Shown here: positions 16,903 through 27,568 of the stretch, piece after piece
Position numbering within the stretch: the stretch's first letter is position 1
Layout: every line of letters begins with the position of its first letter
Source of the DNA: Selenihalanaerobacter shriftii
GTDB lineage: Bacteria; Bacillota; Halanaerobiia; Halobacteroidales; Acetohalobiaceae
NCBI RefSeq assembly: GCF_900167185.1
Contig: NZ_FUWM01000009.1
Span: forward strand, 62,001 to 126,000
DNA: 64,000 bases
Direction: 5' to 3'
Made by a program: the position numbers and the translations under genes
The notes under the pieces: generated by a model
Seen by the model: only the letters and a program-made list of their open reading frames with translations
What the model was told of the DNA's origin: nothing
Database searches by the model: none

Positions 16903-18093
16903 ATGTCTGGAGTAATCGGAGTTATTGGTATGTTAGCATTACTAGGGATTGCTTTTATTATTTCTGAAAATCGTAAAGCAATCGATTATCATCCAGTTAT
17001 TGGAGGGCTTTTGTTACAATTAACATTTGCTTTTATTATTTTAAAGTTACCAATTGGAAAACTGCTTTTTGAACAATTGAGTGATTTTGTAGCTGAAATT
17101 TTAGGTTTTTCAACTGATGGAGCAGATTTCCTTTTTGGTGCTCTAATGGATACAGGATTTAGTTTTGCTTTATCTGTAATCCCTACAATTATATTTTTCT
17201 CTTCCTTAATGTCAGTTTTATATTATTTAGGCATTGTACAAAAAGTAGTAAAGGTAATGGCTAAAGTTATGAAAAAAGCTATGGACTTAAGTGGAGCAGA
17301 GTCTTTATCTGCGGCAGCTAATGTATTTGTTGGACAAACAGAAGCTCCTTTAGTAGTTAAGAGATATGTTCCAGATATGACTCGATCAGAAGTAATGGCT
17401 TTAATGACTGGTGGAATGTCTACAGTAGCTGGTGGAGTAATGGCTGGCTATATTGGTATGGGTATTAATGCAGGATATTTACTGGCGGCTAGCATTATGT
17501 CAGCTCCAGCTGCTTTAGTAATGGCCAAGATTATTATACCTGAAACTAAAGAATCTGCTATTTCTGGTGATATAGATATTGATTTAGAAATTGAAAATAC
17601 TAATATTATTGATGCTGCAGCTGAAGGAGCAAGTGAAGGTTTGAAATTAGCTTTAAATGTAGCTGCTATGTTATTGGCATTTGTATCATTAATCGCTTTA
17701 ATCAACTATCCTTTAAGTTTTATAGGGATTAGTTTAGAAGAAATTTTAGGATATCTTTTTGCACCGTTATCTTTTTTAATGGGAGTACCAGTAGAAGAAA
17801 TCCAAGAGGTAGGAAGTTTATTAGGACAGAAGATGGCTATTAATGAATTTGTAGCTTACTCTCAGTTAGCAGGAATGATAAAAGAGGGAACATTATCAAC
17901 AAAGTCGGAATTAATCGCTACTTTTGCTCTATGTGGCTTTTCTAATTTTTCTTCTATTGCTATTCAAGTTGGGGGTATTGGTAGTTTAGCTCCTGAAAGA
18001 AGAGGAGAAATTGCCTCTTTAGGTATTAGAGCATTAATTGGTGGAACACTAGCTACTTACATGACTGCTACAATTGCTGGTATATTATTATAA
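16903..18093 (+). CDS. nupC: NupC-family concentrative nucleoside transporter
   Basis: A 396-residue membrane protein with the CNT family architecture: an N-terminal three-helix part, a gate domain, and core motifs [28 protein letters not shown] and [12 protein letters not shown]. It imports nucleosides with Na+ or H+. The ATG at 16903 is chosen because GGAGG (16890-16894) overlaps the earlier in-frame ATG (16888) and is 8 nt from this one. A terminator follows. The exact ion is not clear. Confidence 0.9.
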   Translation: MSGVIGVIGMLALLGIAFIISENRKAIDYHPVIGGLLLQLTFAFIILKLPIGKLLFEQLSDFVAEILGFSTDGADFLFGALMDTGFSFALSVIPTIIFFSSLMSVLYYLGIVQKVVKVMAKVMKKAMDLSGAESLSAAANVFVGQTEAPLVVKRYVPDMTRSEVMALMTGGMSTVAGGVMAGYIGMGINAGYLLAASIMSAPAALVMAKIIIPETKESAISGDIDIDLEIENTNIIDAAAEGASEGLKLALNVAAMLLAFVSLIALINYPLSFIGISLEEILGYLFAPLSFLMGVPVEEIQEVGSLLGQKMAINEFVAYSQLAGMIKEGTLSTKSELIATFALCGFSNFSSIAIQVGGIGSLAPERRGEIASLGIRALIGGTLATYMTATIAGILL

Positions 18094-18132
18094 AATAAAA
18101 TTTAATAATTGGTTTAGAATAATTACTAGACT

Positions 18133-18166
18133 AAAACCTTTCTATAAATTAGGAAGGTTTTTTATT
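18133..18166 (+). terminator. intrinsic terminator
   Basis: Stem AAAACCTTTCT/AGGAAGGTTTT with one mismatch and a seven-base loop, then T-run. Confidence 0.88.
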
Positions 18167-18284
18167 ACAAACCATCAAAAAATGTAGAAAGATTGATCTT
18201 TTTTATTGATTTTGTAGTAAAATGCAGGAATGTAAGGGTGATAAATTGAATTTACATAAGAAGAAGGAAAAGGAGGTAAGTAAG

Positions 18285-20537
18285 TTGAAATTAAATTCAA
18301 AAATAATTGCATTAATCAGCAATCTTTTTCTATTAATAATATTTAATTTTTATCATTATTTTACTTATGGAATTTTAGATATAGTTGAACTATTAATTAG
18401 TATTACATTAGGCATAATATTATTATGGTTAATTTTAAAATATGATAATATTAAATTATATTCTAAACAATGCCAAGAAAAAGAGCATAATTTAAATTTT
18501 ATTTTTAATAATATAGATGCAGCAATCTGGTCTGTTAATTTAAAAACAGATGAAGTATTAATTTCTAGAGGATTTGAAAAATTATGTGGCTTTTCGAATC
18601 AAAAATTTAAAAATGTATCAAATTTTTGGAAACAAATTATTCATCCAGATGATTTAAAACTCCTTAATAGAGAAAAAGATAAATTACTTTCAGGAGAAAT
18701 TATTAGTTTAGAATATCGTATTATATGTAAAGATAATAAAGTGTGTTGGGTTAAAAGTAATATAACTCCTAATCTTAATTCTAATGGTGATGTATATGAA
18801 TTTAATGGAATCATGGTAGATATAACTGATCGTAAAAAAATAGAAAAAGAAATAATAGAAACTACAAAGCGTTATAATTCTATCTTTGAACAGAATCCTG
18901 ATGCAGTTTTTACTATTAATTCAGAAGGTAATATAATGCGTGTAAATCATATTTGTGAAAAAATATCTGGTTATAATAAAGAGGAACTACTTAATATGAA
19001 TTCGGATGAATTAGTTATTTCTACTGATTTAGATAAAGTAAATCAACATTTTAATGAAACACTTAGTGGAAAAACGGAAATTTTTGAATGTACTATTATA
19101 CATAAAGATGGACATCATATTAAATTAAGTTTAAAATACTTCCCATTAATTGTAGATGAAGAAATAGTTGGGATATGTGGGATTGGTAGGGATATTACTA
19201 AGCATAAAGACATGGAAGAAAAGATTAATTACATGGCTTACCATGACACTTTAACTGACTTACCTAACCGTAATCTATTAAATAAATTACTTGAAGAATT
19301 TATAGTAGATACTACAGAAGAACAACAGAAATTAGCAATTCTGTTTATTGATTTAGATCGTTTTAAAATGATTAATGACACAATAGGTCATGATATTGGT
19401 GATATGGTATTACAACAGGCAGCTGAACGCTTAATTAAAAGTACAAGGAAAGATGATATAGTAGCACGCTTTGGTGGTGATGAATTTATTGTTGGTATGA
19501 AAGATATAAATAGAGGAGAAGTTGATAAAGTAGCGCAAAGAATAATTGATGAATTTTCTAATCCATTTATTGTAGATAATTACGAAGTTTTTACGACTCC
19601 AAGTATTGGTATTAGCTTATATCCTAATAATGCAGATAATGTGGAAAGATTAATTAAATATGCTGATATAGCAATGTATTCAGTTAAAGAAAGTGGAAAG
19701 AATGATTACCAATTCTTTAATTATAATTTAGATGAAAAACTTTCACGAAAAGTAGAATTAGAGAAAGGGTTAAGAAAAGCATTAGCTAATAATGAATTTA
19801 CTCTTCGATATCAACCACAGATTAATATCGTTACAGGAAAAATTATTGGAGTTGAAGCATTACTTCGTTGGAAGCATCCACAACTTGGTAATATTTCTCC
19901 AGGAGAATTCATTCCAATAGCAGAAGAAACAGGACTTATTAAATCAATTGGCGAGTGGGTTTTAAAAACAGCATGTAAACAAAATAAAGCTTGGCAAAAT
20001 TCTGGTTTACCTCCTATATGCATGGCAGTTAACGTTTCTAAACAACAATTTCACAGTGAAGATTTTGTAGATATGGTAACTCAAGTTTTAGAATCAACTC
20101 AATTAAACCCTAAATATTTAGAATTAGAAATTACTGAAAATAGTATGTATAAAATAGAACATTTAATTCCAACTTTAAATCAATTAAAGGATATTGGAAT
20201 TAAGATAGCAATTGATGACTTTGGAACAGGATATTCTTCATTAAGTATTTTAAATCGTTTACCAATAGATAATTTAAAAATTGATCAAAATTTTATTCAT
20301 AATATTGTAAACAATTCAAATAAAGCTGCACTCACAAAGACTATAATTAATATGGGAATTGATTTGAATTTTAATGTAACTGCTGAAGGAGTAGAGACTT
20401 ACGAACAGAAGTTATTTTTAACAGAAAATCAATGTAATATTGGGCAAGGATATTTGTTTGCACATCCTTTATTACCAGAAAAAATTAAAAATATTTTAAA
20501 TAAATCTAATCTGTCAAGTTATTCTAAAATAGAATAG
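18285..20537 (+). CDS. PAS-PAS-GGDEF-EAL cyclic-di-GMP protein
   Basis: About 750 residues: two N-terminal transmembrane helices (about 5-50), two PAS domains (about 75-185 and 200-310), GGDEF (about 320-480) and EAL (about 490-745). The GGDEF loop is intact (RFGGDEF), and the EAL domain keeps EALLRW, ELEITENS and DDFGTGYSS, so both cyclic-di-GMP synthesis and hydrolysis are possible. AAGGAGG is 9 nt before a TTG at 18285; the in-frame ATG at 18222 has no site, so the shorter start is preferred. Monocistronic. Confidence 0.88.
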   Translation: MKLNSKIIALISNLFLLIIFNFYHYFTYGILDIVELLISITLGIILLWLILKYDNIKLYSKQCQEKEHNLNFIFNNIDAAIWSVNLKTDEVLISRGFEKLCGFSNQKFKNVSNFWKQIIHPDDLKLLNREKDKLLSGEIISLEYRIICKDNKVCWVKSNITPNLNSNGDVYEFNGIMVDITDRKKIEKEIIETTKRYNSIFEQNPDAVFTINSEGNIMRVNHICEKISGYNKEELLNMNSDELVISTDLDKVNQHFNETLSGKTEIFECTIIHKDGHHIKLSLKYFPLIVDEEIVGICGIGRDITKHKDMEEKINYMAYHDTLTDLPNRNLLNKLLEEFIVDTTEEQQKLAILFIDLDRFKMINDTIGHDIGDMVLQQAAERLIKSTRKDDIVARFGGDEFIVGMKDINRGEVDKVAQRIIDEFSNPFIVDNYEVFTTPSIGISLYPNNADNVERLIKYADIAMYSVKESGKNDYQFFNYNLDEKLSRKVELEKGLRKALANNEFTLRYQPQINIVTGKIIGVEALLRWKHPQLGNISPGEFIPIAEETGLIKSIGEWVLKTACKQNKAWQNSGLPPICMAVNVSKQQFHSEDFVDMVTQVLESTQLNPKYLELEITENSMYKIEHLIPTLNQLKDIGIKIAIDDFGTGYSSLSILNRLPIDNLKIDQNFIHNIVNNSNKAALTKTIINMGIDLNFNVTAEGVETYEQKLFLTENQCNIGQGYLFAHPLLPEKIKNILNKSNLSSYSKIE

Positions 20538-20570
20538 TTTATTAAAAGATTCAGTTACAGATTATTTAAT

Positions 20571-20635
20571 ATCACTAAGAAAAGAAGTAAAGATATAACT
20601 CTCTTAATATTAATTTCTCTTCTTCTCTTAGTGAT
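20571..20635. other. long hairpin (16 of 17 paired)
   Basis: Arms 20571-20587 and 20619-20635 are near-perfect inverted repeats around a 31-base loop. It lies 33 nt after the GGDEF/EAL gene and may terminate it. The T-tract is weak, so a structured RNA is also possible. On the minus strand a 27-residue reading frame with an AGGAGAG site runs through it (20658 to 20575). Confidence 0.45.
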
Positions 20636-20677
20636 TTAATTTGATTACCTGTATTCATATAATTTCTCTCCTATATT

Positions 20678-20926
20678 TCAAGAATGATTAGTGTTATTAC
20701 GACTCTTTGATTTTGAACTATTATTTCTACAATTAATATAGAATCCAAAAAGCGCTAATAATATAGCAGGTAATACACTATTTATTAAAAAGCCTATCAA
20801 AACAAATAATATTAGATAAATACCTAATATAGTATAGTCTTTTTCTTTCTGTGATTTATCTTCATACCTCCATAACATACCTCCAATACATAGCAAAGTT
20901 AAGAATATTCCTACTATTATTTTAAT
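20678..20926 (-). CDS. small membrane protein with apparent ATT start
   Basis: About 82 residues with two transmembrane segments (from about residue 2, and about residues 33-60) and a polar tail rich in S, N and K. AAGGAGG on the minus strand is followed 9 nt later by ATT (20926), and no ATG, GTG or TTG fits that spacing. The next usable start is TTG at 20896, without a site. Starting at 20926 gives a complete first helix (KIIVGIFLTLLCIGGML). The family is not recognised. The start choice is inference. Confidence 0.6.
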   Translation of the reverse strand: MKIIVGIFLTLLCIGGMLWRYEDKSQKEKDYTILGIYLILFVLIGFLINSVLPAILLALFGFYINCRNNSSKSKSRNNTNHS

Positions 20927-21360
20927 AGTAATTCACCTCCTTATTGTAGGAGCATGTTCTTGTTATTATTTACTTTATTTTATAATGAACATTGTGCTAA
21001 TAGCTAGAATAGAGGAAAGGGGAGGCATTGCTAATGATATAAAGTTGGTATAGTTTTTAATAGAATATAGAACATGCTAGTAATCATTTTAAAAAGATTT
21101 TAATAATTAATATATAATCACCCCCTTAAAGTATAAATTAGACGTTAAGTTTAGAAACCCTTTAAATTTATTTGATTATTCTGAAAATTTAAAATATTAA
21201 ATAAATTAAAATAATAGTGGTGCGTGGAAAATAACCTATCCTATTTAGTAATTATATTATTATAAAGATAAAGTTATTATAATAACTATACTATTCATAT
21301 ATTCAAAAATATTCACAAATTATCACCTGGGAAATTATGTAAAATAGATAATAAACTTTA
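20927..21360. other. AT-rich intergenic region
   Basis: About 430 bp between the divergently oriented upstream side of the small membrane gene and the 3' end of the alcohol dehydrogenase gene. I see no open reading frame with a ribosome binding site and no clear repeat. It may carry a promoter for the membrane protein. Confidence 0.4.
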
Positions 21361-21390
21361 AAAAGCCCTTCATAAGCAATAAAGGGCTTT
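21361..21390. terminator. terminator of the minus-strand alcohol dehydrogenase
   Basis: Stem AAAAGCCCTT/AAAGGGCTTTT with a ten-base loop. T-runs lie on both strands, so it may work in both directions. Confidence 0.88.
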
Positions 21391-21400
21391 TTTATTAAGA

Positions 21401-22546
21401 TTATTTTCCATAGTAAGCTTCTTTATAAAGGCTTTTCATATCTTCGATTGTAGGTTCATTAGGATTAGTTAAGGTACATGGGTCTTGATGACTATTCTTA
21501 GGCATACGCTTTAACGCATCCTCAAACATTTCTTCTGTAACATCAAATTTATTAGATATCTTTTTAAATGTAATAGGGATATTTACTTTAGAATTTAATT
21601 TACGTACTGCATCTGCTAAATTATCTACTTTTAAAGATTCCTCAATAATTCTGAATTTATTATTGGCAGCTTCATAGTTGAATTCTATTACATAAGGTAA
21701 TAAAATAGCATTAGCTAATCCATGTGTGAAATGTAATTCGCCTCCAATTTTATGAGCTAAAGAATGGACTATACCTAATGAAGCATTAGAAAAAGCCATC
21801 CCTGCAATTGTAGAGGCATCGTGCATCATTTCTCTTGCTTCTAAATCATCACCATTTTTATATACTTTAGGTAAATATTCAAATACTAGTTCAATAGCTT
21901 TTAAGGCTAATGCATCTGTATAGCTTGTTGCACCTGTAGAAACAAAAGCTTCAATAGCATGAGTTAATACATCCATACCTGTATTAGCAGTAATGTGTTT
22001 TGGCATTGTTGAAGGTATTTCAGGATCTACAATAGCAATATCAGCAACTAATTCTCCAGACACTAATGGATATTTGATTTTCTTTTCGGTGTCTGTAATA
22101 ACCGAGAAGGCAGTAACTTCTGAAGCAGTACCGCTAGTAGATGGAATAGCAATAAATTTAGCTTTGTTTCTTAATTTAGGAATAGAGTTTACTTCTATAA
22201 TATCCTCAAATTCTAAATCTGGATATTCATAAAAACACCACATACCTTTTGCGGCATCCATTGGCGATCCTCCACCAAGAGCAACTATCCAATCCGGTTT
22301 AAAGTCCAACATTATCTCTTTACCTTCTAATATTGTTTTTACTGACGGATCTGGTTCTACTCCTTCAAATACTTTAACTTCTAAGCCTGCATTTTCTAAA
22401 TGAGCTACTATTTTATCTATAAAACCAAATTTTCTCATAGCTCCTTCGTCAGTAACTATAATGGCTCTTTGACCTTCTATTTCTTCTAATTCTTGTAATG
22501 AATCTTTGCCATGATGAATAATTCTAGGAAGCATGAAGGTTGACAA
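21401..22546 (-). CDS. iron-containing alcohol dehydrogenase
   Basis: A 381-residue Fe-ADH. It has the dinucleotide-binding GGGSPMDAAKG (about residue 95) and the metal site D/H/H/H in GMDVLTHAIEAFVS, GIVHSLAHKIGG and HFTHGLANA. It reduces aldehydes to alcohols (or the reverse) with NAD(P)H in fermentation. It is a single gene with its own terminator. Closely related fermentation enzymes share this length. The substrate is not determined. Confidence 0.9.
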   Translation of the reverse strand: MSTFMLPRIIHHGKDSLQELEEIEGQRAIIVTDEGAMRKFGFIDKIVAHLENAGLEVKVFEGVEPDPSVKTILEGKEIMLDFKPDWIVALGGGSPMDAAKGMWCFYEYPDLEFEDIIEVNSIPKLRNKAKFIAIPSTSGTASEVTAFSVITDTEKKIKYPLVSGELVADIAIVDPEIPSTMPKHITANTGMDVLTHAIEAFVSTGATSYTDALALKAIELVFEYLPKVYKNGDDLEAREMMHDASTIAGMAFSNASLGIVHSLAHKIGGELHFTHGLANAILLPYVIEFNYEAANNKFRIIEESLKVDNLADAVRKLNSKVNIPITFKKISNKFDVTEEMFEDALKRMPKNSHQDPCTLTNPNEPTIEDMKSLYKEAYYGK

Positions 22547-22747
22547 AAATAATCACTCCTATTTTGATATTTTTATTATAGTAACAACAATATTTATTAT
22601 ATCCCATTAAACTATTTGTTATTTAGCCAATTATAGTCTTTAAATTTTAATTGAAATTAAGCTTGTAATAAGATACAATGAAGACTGGTTAATATTTTTA
22701 AAGTCAGTCGGTGATGATATAGGGTAGAAAGGGGATAATGATTACAT

Positions 22748-25222
22748 ATGTATAATTATCAATTAGATGAAATAGAGTTACTTTCTCCAGTAGGTAATCG
22801 TGATAGTTTATATGCAGCGGTTCAAAATGGATGTGATGCTATTTATTTAGGAGGTAAGTCTTTTAACGCCCGTGAAAATGCAGAAAATTTTTCTTTAAAG
22901 GAATTAAAAGAAGTATTTAATTATGCTCATATTCGTGGAGTTAGAGTTTATGTTACGGTTAATACTTTATATAAAGATGAAGAAATAGAAGAGGTACTTA
23001 GATTTATAGAAAAGATCTATGATTATGGAGTAGATGGAGTAATTGTCCAAGATTTAGGAGCAGCGCGGTTAATTAATAAAGCTTTTCCTGATTTAGAATT
23101 ACATGCTAGTACCCAGTTAACTATACATAATTTAGAAGGAGCTAAATATTTAGAGAAGCTTGGCTTTTCTAGAGTTGTACTTGCTCGAGAACTATCATTA
23201 AAAGAGATAAAATTGATTATAGAAGAGACTAATCTAGAAGTAGAAGCATTTGTACACGGTGCCTTATGTGTATGCTATTCAGGTCAGTGTCTAATGAGTA
23301 GTTTAATTGGAGGACGTAGCGGTAATAGAGGACGTTGTGCTCAGCCGTGTCGTTTACCTTATACGTTGGTTGATTTAGAAAGTGAAGAAGTAATCGGTGA
23401 AGAGTTTGCTAATACTCACTTGCTTAGTCCTAAGGATATCAATACATTAGAAATCTTACCTGATTTGATTGATATAGGAATTACTTCTCTTAAGATTGAA
23501 GGCAGGATGAAACGTTCTGAATATACTGCATTACTGACTAAGATATATCGTAAGTATATTAATAATTATTTAGGAAATAGGCAACAAAACTATAAAGTTA
23601 ATACAAAAGATCAAGATAAGATTACCCAGATATTTAATCGTGGTGATTTTATTCCTGGTTATTATTTAGGTAAAGATGATTTAGATTTAATTAGTTACCA
23701 ACGACCAAAGAACTGGGGATTAAAGATTGGAGAGGTAATCAGCTATGATTATCAGAGTAAGGATTGTAAGATAAGATTAAGTAAAGAAATTAATCCAGGA
23801 GATGGAATCGAGATATGGACAGATAAAGACAAGAATCCTGGACTTACTCTATCAGATTTTGAAAAAATAGATGATAATATAATCCAAATTAAGATTACAG
23901 GAAGGATAAGAAAAGGTAATCCAGTTTATAAAACTGCAGATAAAGAATTATTAGAAAATTTACAAGAAACTTATCATCTGCCAGATACTATTAACAAGAT
24001 AGAAGTGTATGGACATTTAACTGCTAAACTAGGAGAAGCAATGGAGTTAAATATCTGGGAGGATGATGGCCATTATGTATCGGCAAAGAGCACTTTTATT
24101 CCTGAGGAAGCAAGAAAGCAACCGATTACCAAGGATGATTTAAAGGAACAATTGAATAAATTAGGCAATACTCCTTATACTTTTGAAAATATAGAATTAG
24201 ATATTGATAATAATTTATTTATACCTATCTCTAAGATAAATGAATTACGGCGTGATGCAGTAGATAAGCTAAATCAAACAAGAAGTAAACAGTTTATTAA
24301 TACACCAAAAAATAATAAGATAAAAAAAGAAAATTTAAAATTAGCATCTGCTAATATAGAGAATAAAGAAGAATTAACTGTTTACCTTAAGCAAGTAGAT
24401 TATATGGAAGCTATTTTAGAAGTGGGAATAGATAGAGTTTATTGTGATAATAAGGGGTTAAATTTAAATGAGATTAATGATCTAGTACAGATGGCTAAAA
24501 ATTATGATACAGAGCTATTTATTAAATTACCACAGATTGCTCGTCAAAATGAGATGAAAAAGGTTAAACAGCAAATTAAAGAATTAGAAACTAGTAAAAT
24601 TGATGGATATCTTGTACCGCAGTTAGGAGTAGCTCAATTATTAAAAAAGTCTAATAAGAAGTTAATTGCTGACTATCCGGTTAATAATTTTAATAGTTAT
24701 ATTATTAATCATTGGAAAGATGAAGGATATAATGGAGTAGTTTTATCACCTGAGCTTAATTTACAAGAAATAAGAGAGTTAGCTAAGTATAATAATATTA
24801 ATAAAGAGCTTATAGTTTACGGGCATTTACCGATGATGATTACTGAATATTGTCCAATTGGAAGTGTAGTAACTGGTTTTGATTTTGATAAGGACTGTAA
24901 TAGAGAATGTTTACAAAAAAATTATGGATTATTAGATCGTAAAGATATGATAGTTCCGATTGAAGCTGATCCAGCTACATGTTCAACTATTCTTTATAAT
25001 AGCCAATTTCTTTATTTAGTAGATTATTTATCAGAAATTACTGAGGTGAATTGTCAAAGTTATCGTTTAGACTTTATTTTAGAAGATAAAGATGAAGCTA
25101 TTGAAATTTTACAAGCGTATCGTGCTAAGATTAATAATGAATCATTTGATTTTGCTAGATTAAAGGCTAAGATGGGTAGGAAAGGATATACTAAAGGGCA
25201 CTTTTATCGTGGCGTAGAATAA
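22748..25222 (+). CDS. U32 family peptidase with DUF3656-like C-terminal region
   Basis: An 824-residue protein. The N-terminal U32 domain has the four-cysteine region around residues 176-203 (ALCVCYSGQCLMSS ... RCAQPCR), which in RlhA-type proteins is linked to an Fe-S cluster. A long middle/C-terminal region follows, with a second U32-like half (CPIGSVV). RlhA in E. coli hydroxylates 23S rRNA C2501, so an RNA-modifying role is possible. AAAGGGG is 13 nt before the ATG. The next gene is 30 nt downstream. Confidence 0.82.
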   Translation: MYNYQLDEIELLSPVGNRDSLYAAVQNGCDAIYLGGKSFNARENAENFSLKELKEVFNYAHIRGVRVYVTVNTLYKDEEIEEVLRFIEKIYDYGVDGVIVQDLGAARLINKAFPDLELHASTQLTIHNLEGAKYLEKLGFSRVVLARELSLKEIKLIIEETNLEVEAFVHGALCVCYSGQCLMSSLIGGRSGNRGRCAQPCRLPYTLVDLESEEVIGEEFANTHLLSPKDINTLEILPDLIDIGITSLKIEGRMKRSEYTALLTKIYRKYINNYLGNRQQNYKVNTKDQDKITQIFNRGDFIPGYYLGKDDLDLISYQRPKNWGLKIGEVISYDYQSKDCKIRLSKEINPGDGIEIWTDKDKNPGLTLSDFEKIDDNIIQIKITGRIRKGNPVYKTADKELLENLQETYHLPDTINKIEVYGHLTAKLGEAMELNIWEDDGHYVSAKSTFIPEEARKQPITKDDLKEQLNKLGNTPYTFENIELDIDNNLFIPISKINELRRDAVDKLNQTRSKQFINTPKNNKIKKENLKLASANIENKEELTVYLKQVDYMEAILEVGIDRVYCDNKGLNLNEINDLVQMAKNYDTELFIKLPQIARQNEMKKVKQQIKELETSKIDGYLVPQLGVAQLLKKSNKKLIADYPVNNFNSYIINHWKDEGYNGVVLSPELNLQEIRELAKYNNINKELIVYGHLPMMITEYCPIGSVVTGFDFDKDCNRECLQKNYGLLDRKDMIVPIEADPATCSTILYNSQFLYLVDYLSEITEVNCQSYRLDFILEDKDEAIEILQAYRAKINNESFDFARLKAKMGRKGYTKGHFYRGVE

Positions 25223-25252
25223 CAGTTGTAGCTATTGGGGAAGGAGTAAATC

Positions 25253-26125
25253 ATGGTCAATTCTATGAGTACTTACATATATAAAGAAGTTAATAATCTT
25301 CCAATACATTTAAATTTTTATAGCAGCAACATCAAAAATTCACCTGTGATTGTGTATATTCATGGTGGAGCATTAATATGGGGTTCAAGAAAAGATATTA
25401 TTTCTAAACAAGTTGACTTATATAATGAAGCTGGATATTCAGTTATTTCTTTAGATTATAGGTTAGCACCTGAAACTAAATTAGAATATATAATTGAAGA
25501 TATTAATGATGCTCTAATTTGGATAAAAGAAAATGGCCAAAATTTATTGGATATCGACACCAATAAGATAGCATTAGTTGGAAGTTCTGCAGGAAGTTAC
25601 TTAAGTTTATTAACTGGTACTTTTGATGAAAAGCCTAATACCATCGTATCTTTTTATGGCTATGGTGATATACTTGCTGATTGGTATGTAAGACCTAGTG
25701 CTCATTATTGTAAAATGCCTTCAGTTACTAAAGAAGAAGCATTTAATGTTATTGATAATAACATCTTAGTGCAAGGAGATAGGGAAAGGTATATATATTA
25801 TGTATATTGTAGGCAAAATGGTATTTGGACAAAACAAGTAAGTGGCTATAATATTATTGAAGAGAAAGAAGAAATAATCCCCTTTTGCCCAATATATAAC
25901 TTAGATACAAGTTTCCCACCTACTCTCTTAATACATGGAGATAATGACACCGATGTACCATATGAGCAATCGTTAGAAATGTCAAAAAGATTAAATGAAT
26001 ATGAAGTATATAATAGGCTGATAACTGTTAAAGGAAAAGGACATGCATTTGATTATAATATGTCAAATCCAGTTGTAAAAGATCTCTTTAAAGAAGTAGT
26101 TAATTTTTTAAATTCGAACATATAG
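25253..26125 (+). CDS. alpha/beta hydrolase (esterase-like)
   Basis: A 290-residue alpha/beta hydrolase with an oxyanion motif HGGALIWGS, nucleophile elbow GSSAGS (about residue 107) and the acid and histidine in HGDNDTDVPYE and GKGHAFDY. It has no signal peptide, so it acts in the cytoplasm. AAGGAG precedes the ATG. It lies 30 nt behind the U32 gene but no functional link is evident. The substrate is unknown. Confidence 0.82.
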   Translation: MVNSMSTYIYKEVNNLPIHLNFYSSNIKNSPVIVYIHGGALIWGSRKDIISKQVDLYNEAGYSVISLDYRLAPETKLEYIIEDINDALIWIKENGQNLLDIDTNKIALVGSSAGSYLSLLTGTFDEKPNTIVSFYGYGDILADWYVRPSAHYCKMPSVTKEEAFNVIDNNILVQGDRERYIYYVYCRQNGIWTKQVSGYNIIEEKEEIIPFCPIYNLDTSFPPTLLIHGDNDTDVPYEQSLEMSKRLNEYEVYNRLITVKGKGHAFDYNMSNPVVKDLFKEVVNFLNSNI

Positions 26126-26246
26126 ATAAAATAAAAATCAAACTTCAAAGAAAGGGGTATTATATTCTTATACAGGAAATTAATAATCTTACGTAGTAGT
26201 AATATAAGTAAGGTATATAATTATATAATCAGAACAGGAGGTAATT

Positions 26247-27101
26247 ATGCAGTCTAAAAATAATAAGCTAGGTTATATTTTTATTATTATAGCGATGTTA
26301 ATCTGGGGGAGTGTTGGAATATTTGCTCGCTTTATTCCAGAAACTTCACAAGTAATTGTTTTTTATCGAGTCCTATTTGCTTTCATTTCGTTATTACTTA
26401 TATCAGTTTATAAAAAAGATTTAAAATTTGATTTAAAAGGTAACAGTATGCTACTGATATTAGCAATGGGTATTACTCTAGCTTTAAATTGGATTTTCTT
26501 TTTTAAAGCAATTAAAACTACTACTATAGCTAGTGCTACTTTAAGTTATTATGCTTCACCGATTATTTTAACTATATTATCTGTCTTATTTTTAAAGGAA
26601 GAGTTAACTAAGAAAGGGATAATTGCTTTAGCATTAGGGTTTATTGGTATTACAATAATGTTATTAGGTGGTAGGAATAATGAATTAGCTTCAGCACAAT
26701 TATACGGAGTAGGTTACGGATTAATAGCAGCTACTTGTTATGCTTTATTTGCTTTAACTAATAAATTAATTTCTAACCTTTCTGCACAATATTTAACTTT
26801 ATTACAAACAGGAATAGCATGTGCAATTTTGTTACCATTCATCACCAATTATCAATTACCAAGTTTAAAGTCATTATTGCTATTATTTGTTATGGGGATA
26901 ATGCATACAGCTCTTGGTTTAATTTTATATATTAAAGGATTAAGAATTAGTAAAGTTCAAGATGTAGGAGCTTTGAGTTATCTAGATCCTGTAAGTGCTA
27001 TATTTTTTGCTATGATTATCTTTGGTGAAATACCAACTGTTACTACTTTAATTGGTGGAGGACTAATCTTAAGTGGGAGTTATATAGTTGTATCTAAATA
27101 A
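26247..27101 (+). CDS. EamA/DMT-superfamily transporter
   Basis: A 284-residue protein with ten transmembrane helices. The opening (IAMLIWGSVGIFARFIP) and the second repeat (GYGLIAATCYALFALTNKL) are typical of EamA transporters. AGGAGG precedes the ATG. It probably exports a small metabolite; the substrate is unknown. The DUF4359-like gene begins 16 nt after it. Confidence 0.85.
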   Translation: MQSKNNKLGYIFIIIAMLIWGSVGIFARFIPETSQVIVFYRVLFAFISLLLISVYKKDLKFDLKGNSMLLILAMGITLALNWIFFFKAIKTTTIASATLSYYASPIILTILSVLFLKEELTKKGIIALALGFIGITIMLLGGRNNELASAQLYGVGYGLIAATCYALFALTNKLISNLSAQYLTLLQTGIACAILLPFITNYQLPSLKSLLLLFVMGIMHTALGLILYIKGLRISKVQDVGALSYLDPVSAIFFAMIIFGEIPTVTTLIGGGLILSGSYIVVSK

Positions 27102-27117
27102 TTTTAGGAGGGAACTT

Positions 27118-27420
27118 ATGAAGAAAAGTATTATTATATTATGTATTGCTGTATTAGTTTTATATATTACTAATCCTACTCCAGTAGAATTTAGTAATTG
27201 GCTTGATGAAGAAATATCTAAGCAAACAGAAGATTCTAATATTCTTGAAAAAGGATTAGCAAATTTAATCGAAAAACCATTAATTAAATCTTCTGCGAAC
27301 CATAAAAATTATTATTTATTTACTGTTTTTAAAGTTGAAAATAAATACTATAATGAAATTGTAGTTATAGGAGTTTTAGATAACTTTATTAAAATTAAAG
27401 GATCTTTTACTCCTAAATAA
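27118..27420 (+). CDS. DUF4359-like small exported protein
   Basis: A 100-residue protein with a signal/anchor (about residues 3-18) followed by TNPTPVEFSNWLDEEI, the pattern of DUF4359 proteins. AGGAGGG is placed for the ATG at 27118, and an earlier in-frame start inside the transporter gene has none. A terminator follows. Function is unknown in the family. Confidence 0.65.
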   Translation: MKKSIIILCIAVLVLYITNPTPVEFSNWLDEEISKQTEDSNILEKGLANLIEKPLIKSSANHKNYYLFTVFKVENKYYNEIVVIGVLDNFIKIKGSFTPK

Positions 27421-27462
27421 TATATCGTTAATTAATTTATCAATTTAATATTTTAATATTAT

Positions 27463-27488
27463 AAAAGCACTCAAATGAGTGCTTTTAT
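27463..27488 (+). terminator. intrinsic terminator
   Basis: Perfect 10-bp stem AAAAGCACTC/GAGTGCTTTT with loop AAAT. Confidence 0.88.
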
Positions 27489-27568
27489 TACTTTTGTGAC
27501 TTTTCTCATAGAGTTTTTATATAAATAAGGTTATTATTAAACCAAGTTAACTATTTTTTTAAGCATTA

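Noticed and set aside
20575-20658. 27-residue minus-strand frame with AGGAGAG site
   Set aside because: It runs through the long hairpin, has no recognisable motif and does not reach the Spo0E signature, so the hairpin explanation is preferred.
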